DNA of 64,000 nucleotides from Paraburkholderia bannensis NBRC 103871. Its GTDB lineage: Bacteria > Pseudomonadota > Gammaproteobacteria > Burkholderiales > Burkholderiaceae. The translations under genes were made by a program, and so were the position numbers. The notes under the pieces are model-generated. The model made no database searches, had not been told where the DNA came from, and was given only the letters and a program-made list of their open reading frames with translations. The stretch covers positions 54,614-118,613 of the forward strand of contig NZ_BAYA01000028.1 of NCBI RefSeq assembly GCF_000685015.1, written 5' to 3'. Positions 8,942 through 17,411 of the stretch are shown here, piece by piece. Position 1 is the first letter of the stretch. Each line of letters starts with the position of its first letter.

Positions 8942-10954
8942 TCAATACGACAATCCATAACCGAACGTGTACAACGGATGGGCCGTATCGTGCGGGACGT
9001 CCTCGCGCTGTGCGACGACCTCATCCATCGAAGACGGCAATTCAAACGGCAGGTGTCCTTCGGGCTTGGCCTTGCCGGTCAGGACGTCGAACAGCGCCGC
9101 GTCGCTGACGCCGAAGTTGGCGAGTATCGCAGTAGCCTTGCCCTGAACGTTGGTCAATATCGCCGGGCGATCCATATAAACCGTGACGACGGATTTTGGC
9201 GCCAGTGCGGCCTGCTTGATCGCCTCATAGTCCGCGTTGCCATCGGTGAACGCCAGGCTGCCTTCATGTTGCATCGAGCCGAAGATATAGTTGGGATGCA
9301 ACGTCTGGTACGGCGTGCTCGCACGGACTATCGCCACGTCTGCGGCCTGAGGCGTGCTGACAACGGTGTAGCCGTATTGTTGCGCCACCGCGGGATCGAT
9401 CCCGTACAGCCACACCTTCTTTCCGTTGCCGGTCATCGGCAGATAGTTGCCCGTATTCTGCAGCAGCACCAGCGCGCGCCGTTGCGCATCGAGCGCCTGC
9501 GCCTGGAAGGACGCATTGCCGACGATCGAACTGGCCGCATCGGCGTCCACGTAGGGATGATCGAACAGCCCCTGCTGGAATTTTTGCAACAGGATGCGAT
9601 AAGCCGATTCGCTCAGGCGCGCGTCGCTTAGGAGTCCCTGCTGGACAGCCTGAACGAGAAACGAAGGGTCGCTTTCTCCGCCAAATTGATCGATTCCCGC
9701 GTTAGTCGCTCTCACGAAACGTGCAAGCCGCGTGGCGGTTTCCATTCCCCACGGCGTGCCGAATCCAACGAATGAAGGCGCGCCCGACGATACGCCATTC
9801 AGGCAGTTCGCGTCGCAGTCGGAGGCAATGCCCCAATCCGAAACAATGACGCCCTGAAAGCCATATTTGCCGCGCAACAGGTCGGTCAACAGCGGTTTAT
9901 CGAAGGCTCCGCCCACCTGTTCGAGCGTGATGCCATCCACGGTGACTGCAGCGTCGGGTTCGGAATAGGTCGGCATGACCGATCCAACGTTGGCGGCGAA
10001 CGCGCCTTCGAATGGCTTCAGGTGATATGCAAAGTTGTTGCCGGGGTAGGTGGCATAGCGCCCGTAGTAGTTGTGGCTGTCGTAGCCATCTTTCTGGGCG
10101 CCGTAGCCGGCCCAATGCTTGACGACCGCGATCACGCTCTGGCTGTTGATTCCGGTCGTGCCGCCCTGGAAGCCTTCGATATACGCCTGCACTTGTGCTT
10201 TCGCGAGGTCGGCATCCTCGCCGAATGTGCCGTTGATACGCGCCCAGCGCGGCTCGGTTGCGAGATCGGCTTGTGGGGAAAGCGCCTCCGTGATGCCCAC
10301 TGCGCGATATTCCTGCCGCACGATGTCACCGAACGTGCGGGTCAGCGTCGCGTCGCCGACGGCGGCAAATCCGAGCGTCTCAGGCCATTGAGAAAACCCG
10401 CCACCGCCCGCGCTGGCGCCTAGTACGTACTGAAAATGACTGCGCGGATCGGAACTGATCGAAATGGGAATGCCGAGCCTCGATTGTTCGCCCAGCGCCT
10501 GGATTTCGTTGTATTGCAACGCCATGGTGTGGGCGTCCGTGCTCATTCTCGTAATGAACGTGCTGATGGCCAGATCGCCAATTTGCGTCTGTAGCGCCGC
10601 AAGATCGTAAGCGCTGCCGGTGCCCGCGCCCGTCGTATCGTTAAGAACAGGAGCCGTGCCGTGCAGCATCAGGCCAGCCTTTTCGGCGAGTGTCAGCCGC
10701 GATGTCAAGTCTCGCGCCCGCTCTTGCGGAGAAAGCCGCCAGTCCTCGTAAGGATCAAGCTGGCCATTGCGGTTCATGTCCTTGAACTGCAACCCGTTGA
10801 CCGTGATGAGCGGCAACGAGGTGTGACCGATGTCGAGCTGCTTGACCGTCGAATCAATATGGTTGCCTCCGCATGCATATAAAACGAACACCAAAGCCGT
10901 GGCAGTGGCAATTGAACCGGCAAGGGGCATCGTAGGCCGTGAAGCAAAATGCAT
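8942..10954 (-). CDS. Secreted glycoside hydrolase family 3 beta-glucosidase-like lipoprotein
   Basis: 670-residue GH3 enzyme, predicted to release terminal beta-linked sugars in the periplasm or at the outer membrane. It begins with a signal peptide ending in a lipobox-like VLYAC near residue 28. The (beta/alpha)8 domain follows (KAGLMLHGT; VIAVVKHWAGYGAQ), then the nucleophile motif VIVSDWG near residue 370, where the Asp is the expected catalytic residue, and a C-terminal alpha/beta sandwich ending LYTFGYGLSY. An unusually strong AGGAGG site precedes the ATG. It is divergent from an AraC regulator at 11176, its likely controller. The exact sugar substrate is unknown. Confidence 0.88.
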   Translation of the reverse strand: MHFASRPTMPLAGSIATATALVFVLYACGGNHIDSTVKQLDIGHTSLPLITVNGLQFKDMNRNGQLDPYEDWRLSPQERARDLTSRLTLAEKAGLMLHGTAPVLNDTTGAGTGSAYDLAALQTQIGDLAISTFITRMSTDAHTMALQYNEIQALGEQSRLGIPISISSDPRSHFQYVLGASAGGGGFSQWPETLGFAAVGDATLTRTFGDIVRQEYRAVGITEALSPQADLATEPRWARINGTFGEDADLAKAQVQAYIEGFQGGTTGINSQSVIAVVKHWAGYGAQKDGYDSHNYYGRYATYPGNNFAYHLKPFEGAFAANVGSVMPTYSEPDAAVTVDGITLEQVGGAFDKPLLTDLLRGKYGFQGVIVSDWGIASDCDANCLNGVSSGAPSFVGFGTPWGMETATRLARFVRATNAGIDQFGGESDPSFLVQAVQQGLLSDARLSESAYRILLQKFQQGLFDHPYVDADAASSIVGNASFQAQALDAQRRALVLLQNTGNYLPMTGNGKKVWLYGIDPAVAQQYGYTVVSTPQAADVAIVRASTPYQTLHPNYIFGSMQHEGSLAFTDGNADYEAIKQAALAPKSVVTVYMDRPAILTNVQGKATAILANFGVSDAALFDVLTGKAKPEGHLPFELPSSMDEVVAQREDVPHDTAHPLYTFGYGLSY

Positions 10955-11175
10955 TGTTTCCTCCTGAAGTGAGCCACAAGCAATTTGTTTTTATTTCGTC
11001 AAATTGACGTAATGATCGTAACCGTGGATGCGGATACCGGCTTGACCGGGCGGTGCAGGATTTGACCTGCTGGAGCAAGGCGAGTGATGCCTTGCACCCT
11101 GTCATGGCAAGACCCTATGGTGAGACGCACAGCGGGCACGCATGATCGTCGGTTTGAGACTTTCAGCCAGGACTG

Positions 11176-12264
11176 ATGCAGCCGAACACATCGCACCATT
11201 TGCCATGCATCGGGCGGCGTGCGCGCACCGTATCCAATCGACTCGCGGTTGATTTAATGGCGGCCGCCGAAGCAGCGGGTGTGGGGCCCGCTCAATTCCA
11301 GGCGCGCACCGGCATCAATACGCAAGACCTGGTCGACAGGGATGGCCGGCTGGACGGCGCGCGGCATAAGCGCTGCATCGAACTTATCCACGCGCTTTCT
11401 CCGTCGATCGAATGGCTCGTCGACAGGCAATGCGGTCTCTATCCCCATTTTCCGGCACTCGGAAATCATTGCTTCAATGCGTCAACGCTCCGTGAAGCAA
11501 TCGGAGCGTTTCTTCAATTCAGGGCGATTATTGGCGAGTTCGATTTTCTTTTCGTCAAGGAAACGCCAGGCTGGTTGCAGGTCGAGTATGTCGCGGAGTT
11601 CATGCCGCAAAATGGCTTGCAGGCGCTCGCCAATTTTCAGGTGCTGGCGACGTTGATCCGTGCCTACGACGTCAAGGAAAACACGGTCTTTCATGTCTCC
11701 CTGGCAGGAGCGGCGCCACGCAATAGACATCTGCTGGACGACTTTTTTGGCACGACGGCGAGATTCGATTCGAATGCGAATCAAATGAGATTCGATGCCT
11801 CGCTGCTCGACGCGCCATTTCCGCATTACAACGCGACACTCGCGCCATATCTGTTGCAGCAGGTGCAGGAGCAGTTTCGCCAGGTGCAACAGGGCCACAG
11901 CTTTTCTGCCACGGTCGAGCAACTCATCACCGAGATCGTGATGGACTGCGATTTTGACGGCTCCAGGAAAGCGTCGCTACTGTCTGCCGTATGCGAACGG
12001 CTTGAAACGTCGCGTTGGACTTTGAATCGCCAGTTGCGCGTAGAGGGGCTGAATTTCAGCGACCTGGAAACGCGCGTTAAACTTGAACGCGCGTGCCGGC
12101 TGCTTAGGGAAACGCGATGCAGTCTGTCTGAAATTAGCGATATGCTGGGTTTCTCGTCGCAAAGCGCGTTTACGCGGTTTTTCCGCAGCGGCCATCAGAT
12201 GGCGCCGCAGACCTTCCGGCAAAAGTCTCAGCAGCGCCATGCGGCTCAAAATTACAGCGGCTGA
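11176..12264 (+). CDS. AraC-family transcriptional regulator (OruR/ArgR-like architecture)
   Basis: 362-residue regulator. Residues about 20-210 resemble the arabinose-binding-type N-terminal domain of OruR-like AraC proteins (LIHALSPSIEWLVDRQ, FLQFRAIIGEFDF). The C-terminal 100 residues are the double helix-turn-helix, with LSEISDMLGFSSQSAFTRFFR as the second recognition segment. It is transcribed away from the GH3 gene with about 220 bases between start codons, so control of that gene is probable. The inducer cannot be deduced; this subgroup often senses amino acids or small organic acids. Confidence 0.87.
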   Translation: MQPNTSHHLPCIGRRARTVSNRLAVDLMAAAEAAGVGPAQFQARTGINTQDLVDRDGRLDGARHKRCIELIHALSPSIEWLVDRQCGLYPHFPALGNHCFNASTLREAIGAFLQFRAIIGEFDFLFVKETPGWLQVEYVAEFMPQNGLQALANFQVLATLIRAYDVKENTVFHVSLAGAAPRNRHLLDDFFGTTARFDSNANQMRFDASLLDAPFPHYNATLAPYLLQQVQEQFRQVQQGHSFSATVEQLITEIVMDCDFDGSRKASLLSAVCERLETSRWTLNRQLRVEGLNFSDLETRVKLERACRLLRETRCSLSEISDMLGFSSQSAFTRFFRSGHQMAPQTFRQKSQQRHAAQNYSG

Positions 12265-12297
12265 CGACGGCACGCATTGCGAATGTTGTCGAACGCA

Positions 12298-13458
12298 TCA
12301 GAACGTGTGATTCATGGCGATGCGCGCAACCACCTGATGCGAATTCGACGATACGCCCGCTGAACCCGGTACGTAGGCGCCATCGAGCGCCGTGCCGGTA
12401 TTGCCGCCCGAGACGGCTTGATAGATTACCTGGCCGTACACGGACGTGCGCTTTGAAAACAGATACTTCACCATTGCGCCCCACTGGTTCCAGTGCAGCG
12501 AAGCGCGCCCGGTGTCCTGGTCGAGCGCCGCATGCGTATACGTGTACATCGCGCCGACGATCACGGCGGGCGTCACGTTGTAACGCGCATTGACTTCGAT
12601 ATTGTCGAACTTGAGGCTGCTATGTTCGCCCAGTCCGAGCGCGCCAACGTAAATCGAACTTTGCGGATCCATCACATTGGCGCGCGTATAGACCAGGCCT
12701 AACGTGGCCTCGCCGATTCCGTAATTCGCGCCGATGCCCCACGTTTTCTGGTTGCGCGCGGCAAAGCCCATATCGTCGGAAGCAATCGCGCCCGATGCAT
12801 TGGCGCCCGGCGCGCCCAGATCGGCATATACGGCAGCGAGTGTCAGCGTCTGCCACGTGTAGTTCAGCCCCGCGCTGAAAATGCGGTTGTTGGCGAACGC
12901 ACCGGCCTGGTTGCTGAAGCCATAGAGCGCTGTCGCCGAGAACCCAGCCCATGTGGGACTCGTGTATTTGACGGCGTTGCTGGCGTGATAAGTGGCGTCG
13001 GTATTGTCGTTGTCGAGTGGATGCGAGAACAGAAAACCGGCCCAGTTGCCATTGGCGGTGAGCAGACCCACCGTATCGGCGACCGAATCGAACTGACGCC
13101 CGAAGGTGAGCGTGCCATAGCTGTCCGATTGCAGTCCCACATAGGACTGGTAGCCGAACAGGCGGCCGCCATATGCCGCCGCGCCATTGTCGAGCGCGAA
13201 GCCGCTTTCCAGATCGAAGATCGCATGCAGGCCGCCGCCTAGATCCTCGCTGCCCTTGAGGCCCCAGCGGCTGATCGCGAGATCGCCGCTTGCGGTCTGC
13301 CATGACGACTTGCCGCCGACATTGCTTGCGTAGTTAAGGCCTTCGTCGATGACGCCGAAAAGCATGACGCTGCTTTGCGCGAAAGCGTGCGAGCTAAACG
13401 CACCAAGCGCGCTAAAAATAAGGAATCCTGCGGAATTGGCGATTGCGGATTTTTTCAT
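12298..13458 (-). CDS. Gram-negative general porin (OmpC/Omp32-like)
   Basis: 386-residue outer-membrane porin. A signal peptide ends at AFA-QSS near residue 25, followed by the Burkholderiales porin opening SVMLFGVIDEGLNYASN, the region RWGLKGSEDLGGGLHAIFDLESGF, and the terminal Phe (IAMNHTF) needed for barrel assembly. The ATG at 13458 starts the signal peptide; an in-frame extension to 13542 is non-conserved. A near-consensus sigma54 promoter and TGTCTCA-type sites lie upstream. This ties the porin to the adjacent amine dehydrogenase locus, so it may admit amines; that role is inferred. Confidence 0.92.
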   Translation of the reverse strand: MKKSAIANSAGFLIFSALGAFSSHAFAQSSVMLFGVIDEGLNYASNVGGKSSWQTASGDLAISRWGLKGSEDLGGGLHAIFDLESGFALDNGAAAYGGRLFGYQSYVGLQSDSYGTLTFGRQFDSVADTVGLLTANGNWAGFLFSHPLDNDNTDATYHASNAVKYTSPTWAGFSATALYGFSNQAGAFANNRIFSAGLNYTWQTLTLAAVYADLGAPGANASGAIASDDMGFAARNQKTWGIGANYGIGEATLGLVYTRANVMDPQSSIYVGALGLGEHSSLKFDNIEVNARYNVTPAVIVGAMYTYTHAALDQDTGRASLHWNQWGAMVKYLFSKRTSVYGQVIYQAVSGGNTGTALDGAYVPGSAGVSSNSHQVVARIAMNHTF

Positions 13459-13515
13459 TTGAATGGGGGCCGTTCCTGTTTGATTGATTGTGCGCGAGAA
13501 GATGCCGCACACATC

Positions 13516-13534
13516 AAGCAGGTGTCGTGCCAAT
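13516..13534 (-). promoter_or_regulatory. Sigma54 (-24/-12) promoter for the porin
   Basis: On the minus strand the sequence reads TTGGCACGACACCTGCTT. The GG (13531-13530) and GC (13519-13518) are exactly 10 bases apart, as sigma54 requires, and the -24 half TGGCACG is a full consensus match. It lies about 60 bases before the porin start codon. Confidence 0.75.
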
Positions 13535-13572
13535 GCTCGCACGCTTGCAGGACGGTCAAAAGACGCGCTTTA

Positions 13573-13610
13573 TGTCTCAAGGTGAGGCGCGTCTCGTCTC
13601 AACTTGAGAC
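13573..13610. promoter_or_regulatory. Putative upstream activator sites (TGTCTCA/TGAGAC inverted repeats)
   Basis: Two inverted repeats: TGTCTCA-AGG-TGAGGCG (13573-13589) and CGTCTCA-ACT-TGAGACC (13595-13611), the second having perfect GTCTCAA/TTGAGAC arms. They lie 40-80 bases upstream of the -24 element, a normal place for an enhancer-binding activator. The same motif recurs before qhpA (21654 onward). Confidence 0.55.
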
Positions 13611-13661
13611 CGCACGCGCGAGCGCAAGCGACGGAACAAAACGCTAAAGGGAAGGGGGGAA

Positions 13662-14978
13662 TCAGGCCTGCGCCTGTGAATAGCCGTGCGCGTCGAGCCA
13701 GTGACGAACGAGCCGGGCCTGATCGGCGTCGAGCGCACGCAGCACCTGTTCGGCGGGCTGTTTGCGCAGCGCTTCGACAATGGGCGCGAGCGGCACGCCT
13801 TGCAGGTGCCAGACGCCCAGCGGCTGATCGGGGCTCACGACCACATCGGCTTCGGAGATCAGGTTGCCGTCGATGACGGGCGCGCGTTCGATGTTGAGCT
13901 GGCTGAAATCGGCGCTCACATGCAGCGGCGCGTCGTCGGGCCAGAGGCGGCGCGCTTCCCAGAATGGCCGCGCGGCCCAGCGTTGTTCCAGCGCGTAAAA
14001 GTCGCGGCCGGTGCGCGCGAAGCGCATGAAAAGCTGTTCGATGCGTTGCTGGTGAAAACGTAGCGCGAGCGAGGCGCGTTCGGGGCAACTAAGCAGCGTG
14101 TGAATGACAGCGGGTGCCTGGAGCGCGGACGATAGCGACTGAAAGATGCCGTTGCCGGACAGCGGATCGACGGCCATTGCCGCGTCGCCCACGCGCAGCC
14201 AGTTGCTGCCGCCCGTACGCCCGCACAGCGTGGGCGTGCTGCTACGCGCATGCAGGCGGACGTCGGTGTCGGCGTCGCGCGCGAAGAAGTTGCTCGCCAG
14301 CGGCGCACGGCGCATGCGCGCGCAGAATGCTGGCAATTCGTCGCGCTGCGGGAGTTCTGCGCTTGCCACGTCCAGTGTCATTTGCCAGTAGCAGCGGCCA
14401 TCGGGCAGGCGCGCCATCCACGCCCAGCCATCCTGGAGGCTTTCCACCGCTGAGGCTGCCGCGCCGCGTTCGCCCTGCCAGACGTTCAGGAGACTTAAGG
14501 TTTGTGGCCCGCGCGTGGCGTCGCGCATCAGTGGCGCGAGACGGCCACGCGCTTCGACAAGGAATTCCGCGCGCAGCGACAGCGGGCCATCGCAAGTCTC
14601 GATCATGAGGTCGTGGCCCGACGGTGCGGTTTGCACGCTGCGCACGTTGGCCTCGATGACTTCGACATTCGCGCTGCGCAGGTCGTCGCGCAGCGCGGCG
14701 TCGAACACGCGCCGGTCGACCAGATATTCCGCGTTGAGCGTTTGCAGCACGCCGTTCCAGAGCGTCGTGCGTGCGCTTGGGCCCGCGACGGCGTTGGCGG
14801 CGCGATGCAGTCCCGCGTGACGCAGGCCTTCGATCACGCGCGGCGACATGCCCTCGACGGCGTCGAAGCGCCGCCAGTCGCTCACCACCTGCACGGCGTA
14901 GCCGAGGCCCGCGAGCGAGCGCGCGACGGCGGCGCCCGCCGGGCCCGCGCCGAGCACGACGATGCGCGGCGCGCTCAT
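13662..14978 (-). CDS. qhpG: QHNDH maturation flavoprotein monooxygenase QhpG
   Basis: 438-residue FAD-dependent monooxygenase of the tryptophan-halogenase-like group. In the QHNDH system QhpG hydroxylates the tryptophan of the small subunit QhpC, a step in making the cysteine tryptophylquinone (CTQ) cofactor. The Rossmann motif VVLGAGPAGAAVARSLAGLG is at residues 6-25; the second FAD motif RVGDAAMAVDPLSGNGIFQS is near residue 265. It lacks a signal peptide, as expected for a cytoplasmic maturation enzyme. Its ATG overlaps the qhpE stop codon (ATGA), and it is the last gene of the leftward regulator-qhpF-qhpE-qhpG set. Assignment rests on family plus context. Confidence 0.85.
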   Translation of the reverse strand: MSAPRIVVLGAGPAGAAVARSLAGLGYAVQVVSDWRRFDAVEGMSPRVIEGLRHAGLHRAANAVAGPSARTTLWNGVLQTLNAEYLVDRRVFDAALRDDLRSANVEVIEANVRSVQTAPSGHDLMIETCDGPLSLRAEFLVEARGRLAPLMRDATRGPQTLSLLNVWQGERGAAASAVESLQDGWAWMARLPDGRCYWQMTLDVASAELPQRDELPAFCARMRRAPLASNFFARDADTDVRLHARSSTPTLCGRTGGSNWLRVGDAAMAVDPLSGNGIFQSLSSALQAPAVIHTLLSCPERASLALRFHQQRIEQLFMRFARTGRDFYALEQRWAARPFWEARRLWPDDAPLHVSADFSQLNIERAPVIDGNLISEADVVVSPDQPLGVWHLQGVPLAPIVEALRKQPAEQVLRALDADQARLVRHWLDAHGYSQAQA

Positions 14979-15670
14979 GATGCGTGCGTGCGTCTTTCGA
15001 CGCCGATAAAAGCCGCGTTGGCGCGCAGCCAGGCGAGCAGGGCGTCGCGGTTTGCGTCGCGGCTTGCTTCTGCATGGCGCATGAGCCACGCGGCGGCGTG
15101 GCCGCTCAACGCGGCGGTGGCGATGCTTGCGCCCGCTTGCGTCGCGCCGTCGCTGCGCACGAGTGCGCCGAATTCGGCTTGCGCGCTGTCGAGCCATGAC
15201 CATTGCGCGGCATTGCAGCGCGCATCGCCCGTCACGCGCACGACGCCAGGATAGCTCGACGGAAACACGGGATCGCCTTGTGCAGGGCACGCCGCGCAGA
15301 CCACCACGCCCGCATCCACCGCGTACGCGCAGGCTTCGCGCAGTGCTGTGCGATCGGCGCGCACGCCCAGGCTCAGATTGATGAGGCTGACACCTTGATC
15401 AACGAGCCAGCGCATCGCGTCGGCGATCTGCAGCGGCGTGGTTGCTGCGCGATCGCGAAACACTTGCGCGACGCAAAAACGCGCCTCGGGTACATTGAAT
15501 GCAATGCGCTCCAATACGGCGCTGCCATGCCCGAGCCGATCCGCGATGGCTTCACGCCGATAGACCTGCATATCGTCGCCGAGCAAGAAGGCCGCGCTCG
15601 TGTGCACATGCACAGCCTGGTCGGCGCGATAGCCGCTATCGACAATCCCCACGCGCAATTCAGTGCTCAT
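14975..15670 (-). CDS. qhpE: Subtilisin-like peptidase QhpE for QhpC leader removal
   Basis: 231-residue cytoplasmic S8-like serine peptidase. QhpE removes the N-terminal leader of QhpC after the radical-SAM enzyme has made the thioether bridges. The expected triad is visible as Asp11 (GIVDSG), His48 (LGHGSAV) and Ser182 (GASIATAALSGHAAAW); the usual GTS is GAS. The oxyanion-hole Asn that normally follows the AAG segment is not evident: the matching place reads CAACPAQG at about 125-132. There is no signal peptide or propeptide, in line with a dedicated maturation peptidase. Its start overlaps the end of qhpF by 11 bases. Confidence 0.85.
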   Translation of the reverse strand: MSTELRVGIVDSGYRADQAVHVHTSAAFLLGDDMQVYRREAIADRLGHGSAVLERIAFNVPEARFCVAQVFRDRAATTPLQIADAMRWLVDQGVSLINLSLGVRADRTALREACAYAVDAGVVVCAACPAQGDPVFPSSYPGVVRVTGDARCNAAQWSWLDSAQAEFGALVRSDGATQAGASIATAALSGHAAAWLMRHAEASRDANRDALLAWLRANAAFIGVERRTHAS

Positions 15671-17390
15671 GCGCGGCTCCCTGCGATTCGCGCATCACCA
15701 GCCGCCCGTCGATCAGGTCGAAATGCAGATCGGCGTGCGCGAGCGTCGCTGCGCGATGGCTGATGAGGATGCGCGTGCGCGTGGCAAACAGCGTGTCGAT
15801 CTGGGCGATCACTTCGCGCTCGGTGGCTTCGTCCACGGCGGAGGTGGCTTCGTCGAGCACGAGGATCGACGGCTCCTGCAAGAGCGCCCGTGCAATCGCG
15901 ATGCGCTGTTTCTGGCCGCCGGAAAGCTGCTGGCCGCGCTCGCCGATCTGGCTGTCGAGTCCTTCGGGCAGTGTCGCCACCAGCGCATCGAGTTGCGCGG
16001 CATGCACCGCCAGTGCGACCTGTTCGCGGCTGGCATGCGGTGCGCTGTAGCGCACGTTGTCGGCCAGACTGCCGCGAAACAGCACGATGTCCTGACTCAC
16101 CACGGCCACGCGGCGGCGCAGTTCGTCCAGATGCAGGTCGCGCAGGTCGACGCCGCCCAGGCGCAGCGTGCCCGCTTGTGGATCGTAAAAGCGCTGCACC
16201 AGGTCGATCAGCGTGGACTTGCCCGCGCCCGATGCGCCCGCGAGCGCGATCTTGCGGCCGGCAGGCAGCACGGCGCTCGCACCGCGCAGCACACCGTGCG
16301 CGCGTTCTTCATGCGAAAACCAGACGTCGTCGAATTCGAGCGTGCTGTCGTCAGTGGGCGCGGCAGGCGATTCGGGTTCCTGAACGATCACGGGTTCGTG
16401 TTGAAGCTCGACCACGCGCGTGAGGCTCACGGTCATGCGCTGGAGCGCGACGTAGAGGCCCAGCAGGCTTTTCACCGGCCCGACGGCCATGCCGAGGTAG
16501 GTCGTGAACGCGATGAGCGCGCCCAGTTGCCATTCGCCTTGCACGACCCAATAGCCGCCGACCAGGAACGCGCAGGCGCGCGAAATCGACGTGAACAGCC
16601 CCGGCACCGACTGCGTGAAGAACTCCGTCACCTGAAGCTTGAGCAGCCGATCCATATACCGGTCGCCGAACTGTTCGAGCCGCGCGCGCTCCGCATTCTG
16701 CTGCCTGCTTGCCTGGATGAATTTCATCGCGGGCAGCGTTTCGACGAGAAACGAAGACAGGTCGGCGGCGCTTTCGCGCAGGCCGCGCGCGTCGCGCTCG
16801 ACCTTGCGGCGCATCCAGCGAAGCCAGAGGGCCTCGAAGGGGATCAGCACCGCGACGAGCAACGAGAGCTTGACCGACAGCGTGAGCAGCAAAGCCACGG
16901 AGCCGAGCAGCCCGATCACGCTCGACACGGCGGAAAATAGCGCATCCAGGGCGAAGCGCTGGATTTCCGCAACGTCGCCATCCAGGCGCGAAAGCAGGTC
17001 GCCAATGCGCCGCCGTCCATAGAACGAAGGCGGCAGCTTTTGCAGGTGGGCGTACACGGCGCTGCGCAGCGCGAACAGCACGCGGCCCGAAAGACGCGTA
17101 TGCAGATAGCGGTTCACGCCGCCCAGCATAGTGCCGACCAGCCCCGCGCCGATCATCGCCAGCGCCAGCACGAACAGCATCGAAAAATTGCGCCCAACCA
17201 GCCCGCGGTCGATCATCTCCTTCGTGATCCACGGCTGCACGAGCACGAGCAGCGACGCGCAAGCCGATAGTGCGAGCAGCCCCGCAATCGCGAGCCGATG
17301 CGGCCGCACGAAACCGTAGAGCCACGCCATCGACACTTCGAGGCGCGCGCGGTCGTCGGTTTTCGCAAGACGGAGCAGCAGGTTCAGCAT
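15660..17390 (-). CDS. qhpF: ABC exporter QhpF (fused membrane and ATPase domains)
   Basis: 576-residue half-transporter of the ABC exporter type. Residues about 25-315 carry six membrane helices (LAIAGLLALSACASLLVLVQ first); residues about 345-570 are the ATPase, with Walker A GASGAGKST, signature LSGGQKQRIAIARAL, Walker B ILVLDEAT and the switch ISHRA. QhpF is required for QHNDH production and is thought to move the cross-linked small subunit to the periplasm; I rely on known biology for that. It starts 21 bases after the regulator stop codon and overlaps qhpE, so the genes are probably co-transcribed. Confidence 0.86.
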   Translation of the reverse strand: MLNLLLRLAKTDDRARLEVSMAWLYGFVRPHRLAIAGLLALSACASLLVLVQPWITKEMIDRGLVGRNFSMLFVLALAMIGAGLVGTMLGGVNRYLHTRLSGRVLFALRSAVYAHLQKLPPSFYGRRRIGDLLSRLDGDVAEIQRFALDALFSAVSSVIGLLGSVALLLTLSVKLSLLVAVLIPFEALWLRWMRRKVERDARGLRESAADLSSFLVETLPAMKFIQASRQQNAERARLEQFGDRYMDRLLKLQVTEFFTQSVPGLFTSISRACAFLVGGYWVVQGEWQLGALIAFTTYLGMAVGPVKSLLGLYVALQRMTVSLTRVVELQHEPVIVQEPESPAAPTDDSTLEFDDVWFSHEERAHGVLRGASAVLPAGRKIALAGASGAGKSTLIDLVQRFYDPQAGTLRLGGVDLRDLHLDELRRRVAVVSQDIVLFRGSLADNVRYSAPHASREQVALAVHAAQLDALVATLPEGLDSQIGERGQQLSGGQKQRIAIARALLQEPSILVLDEATSAVDEATEREVIAQIDTLFATRTRILISHRAATLAHADLHFDLIDGRLVMRESQGAAHEH

Positions 17391-17411
17391 AAACGTGGGT
17401 AGCGTATCAAG

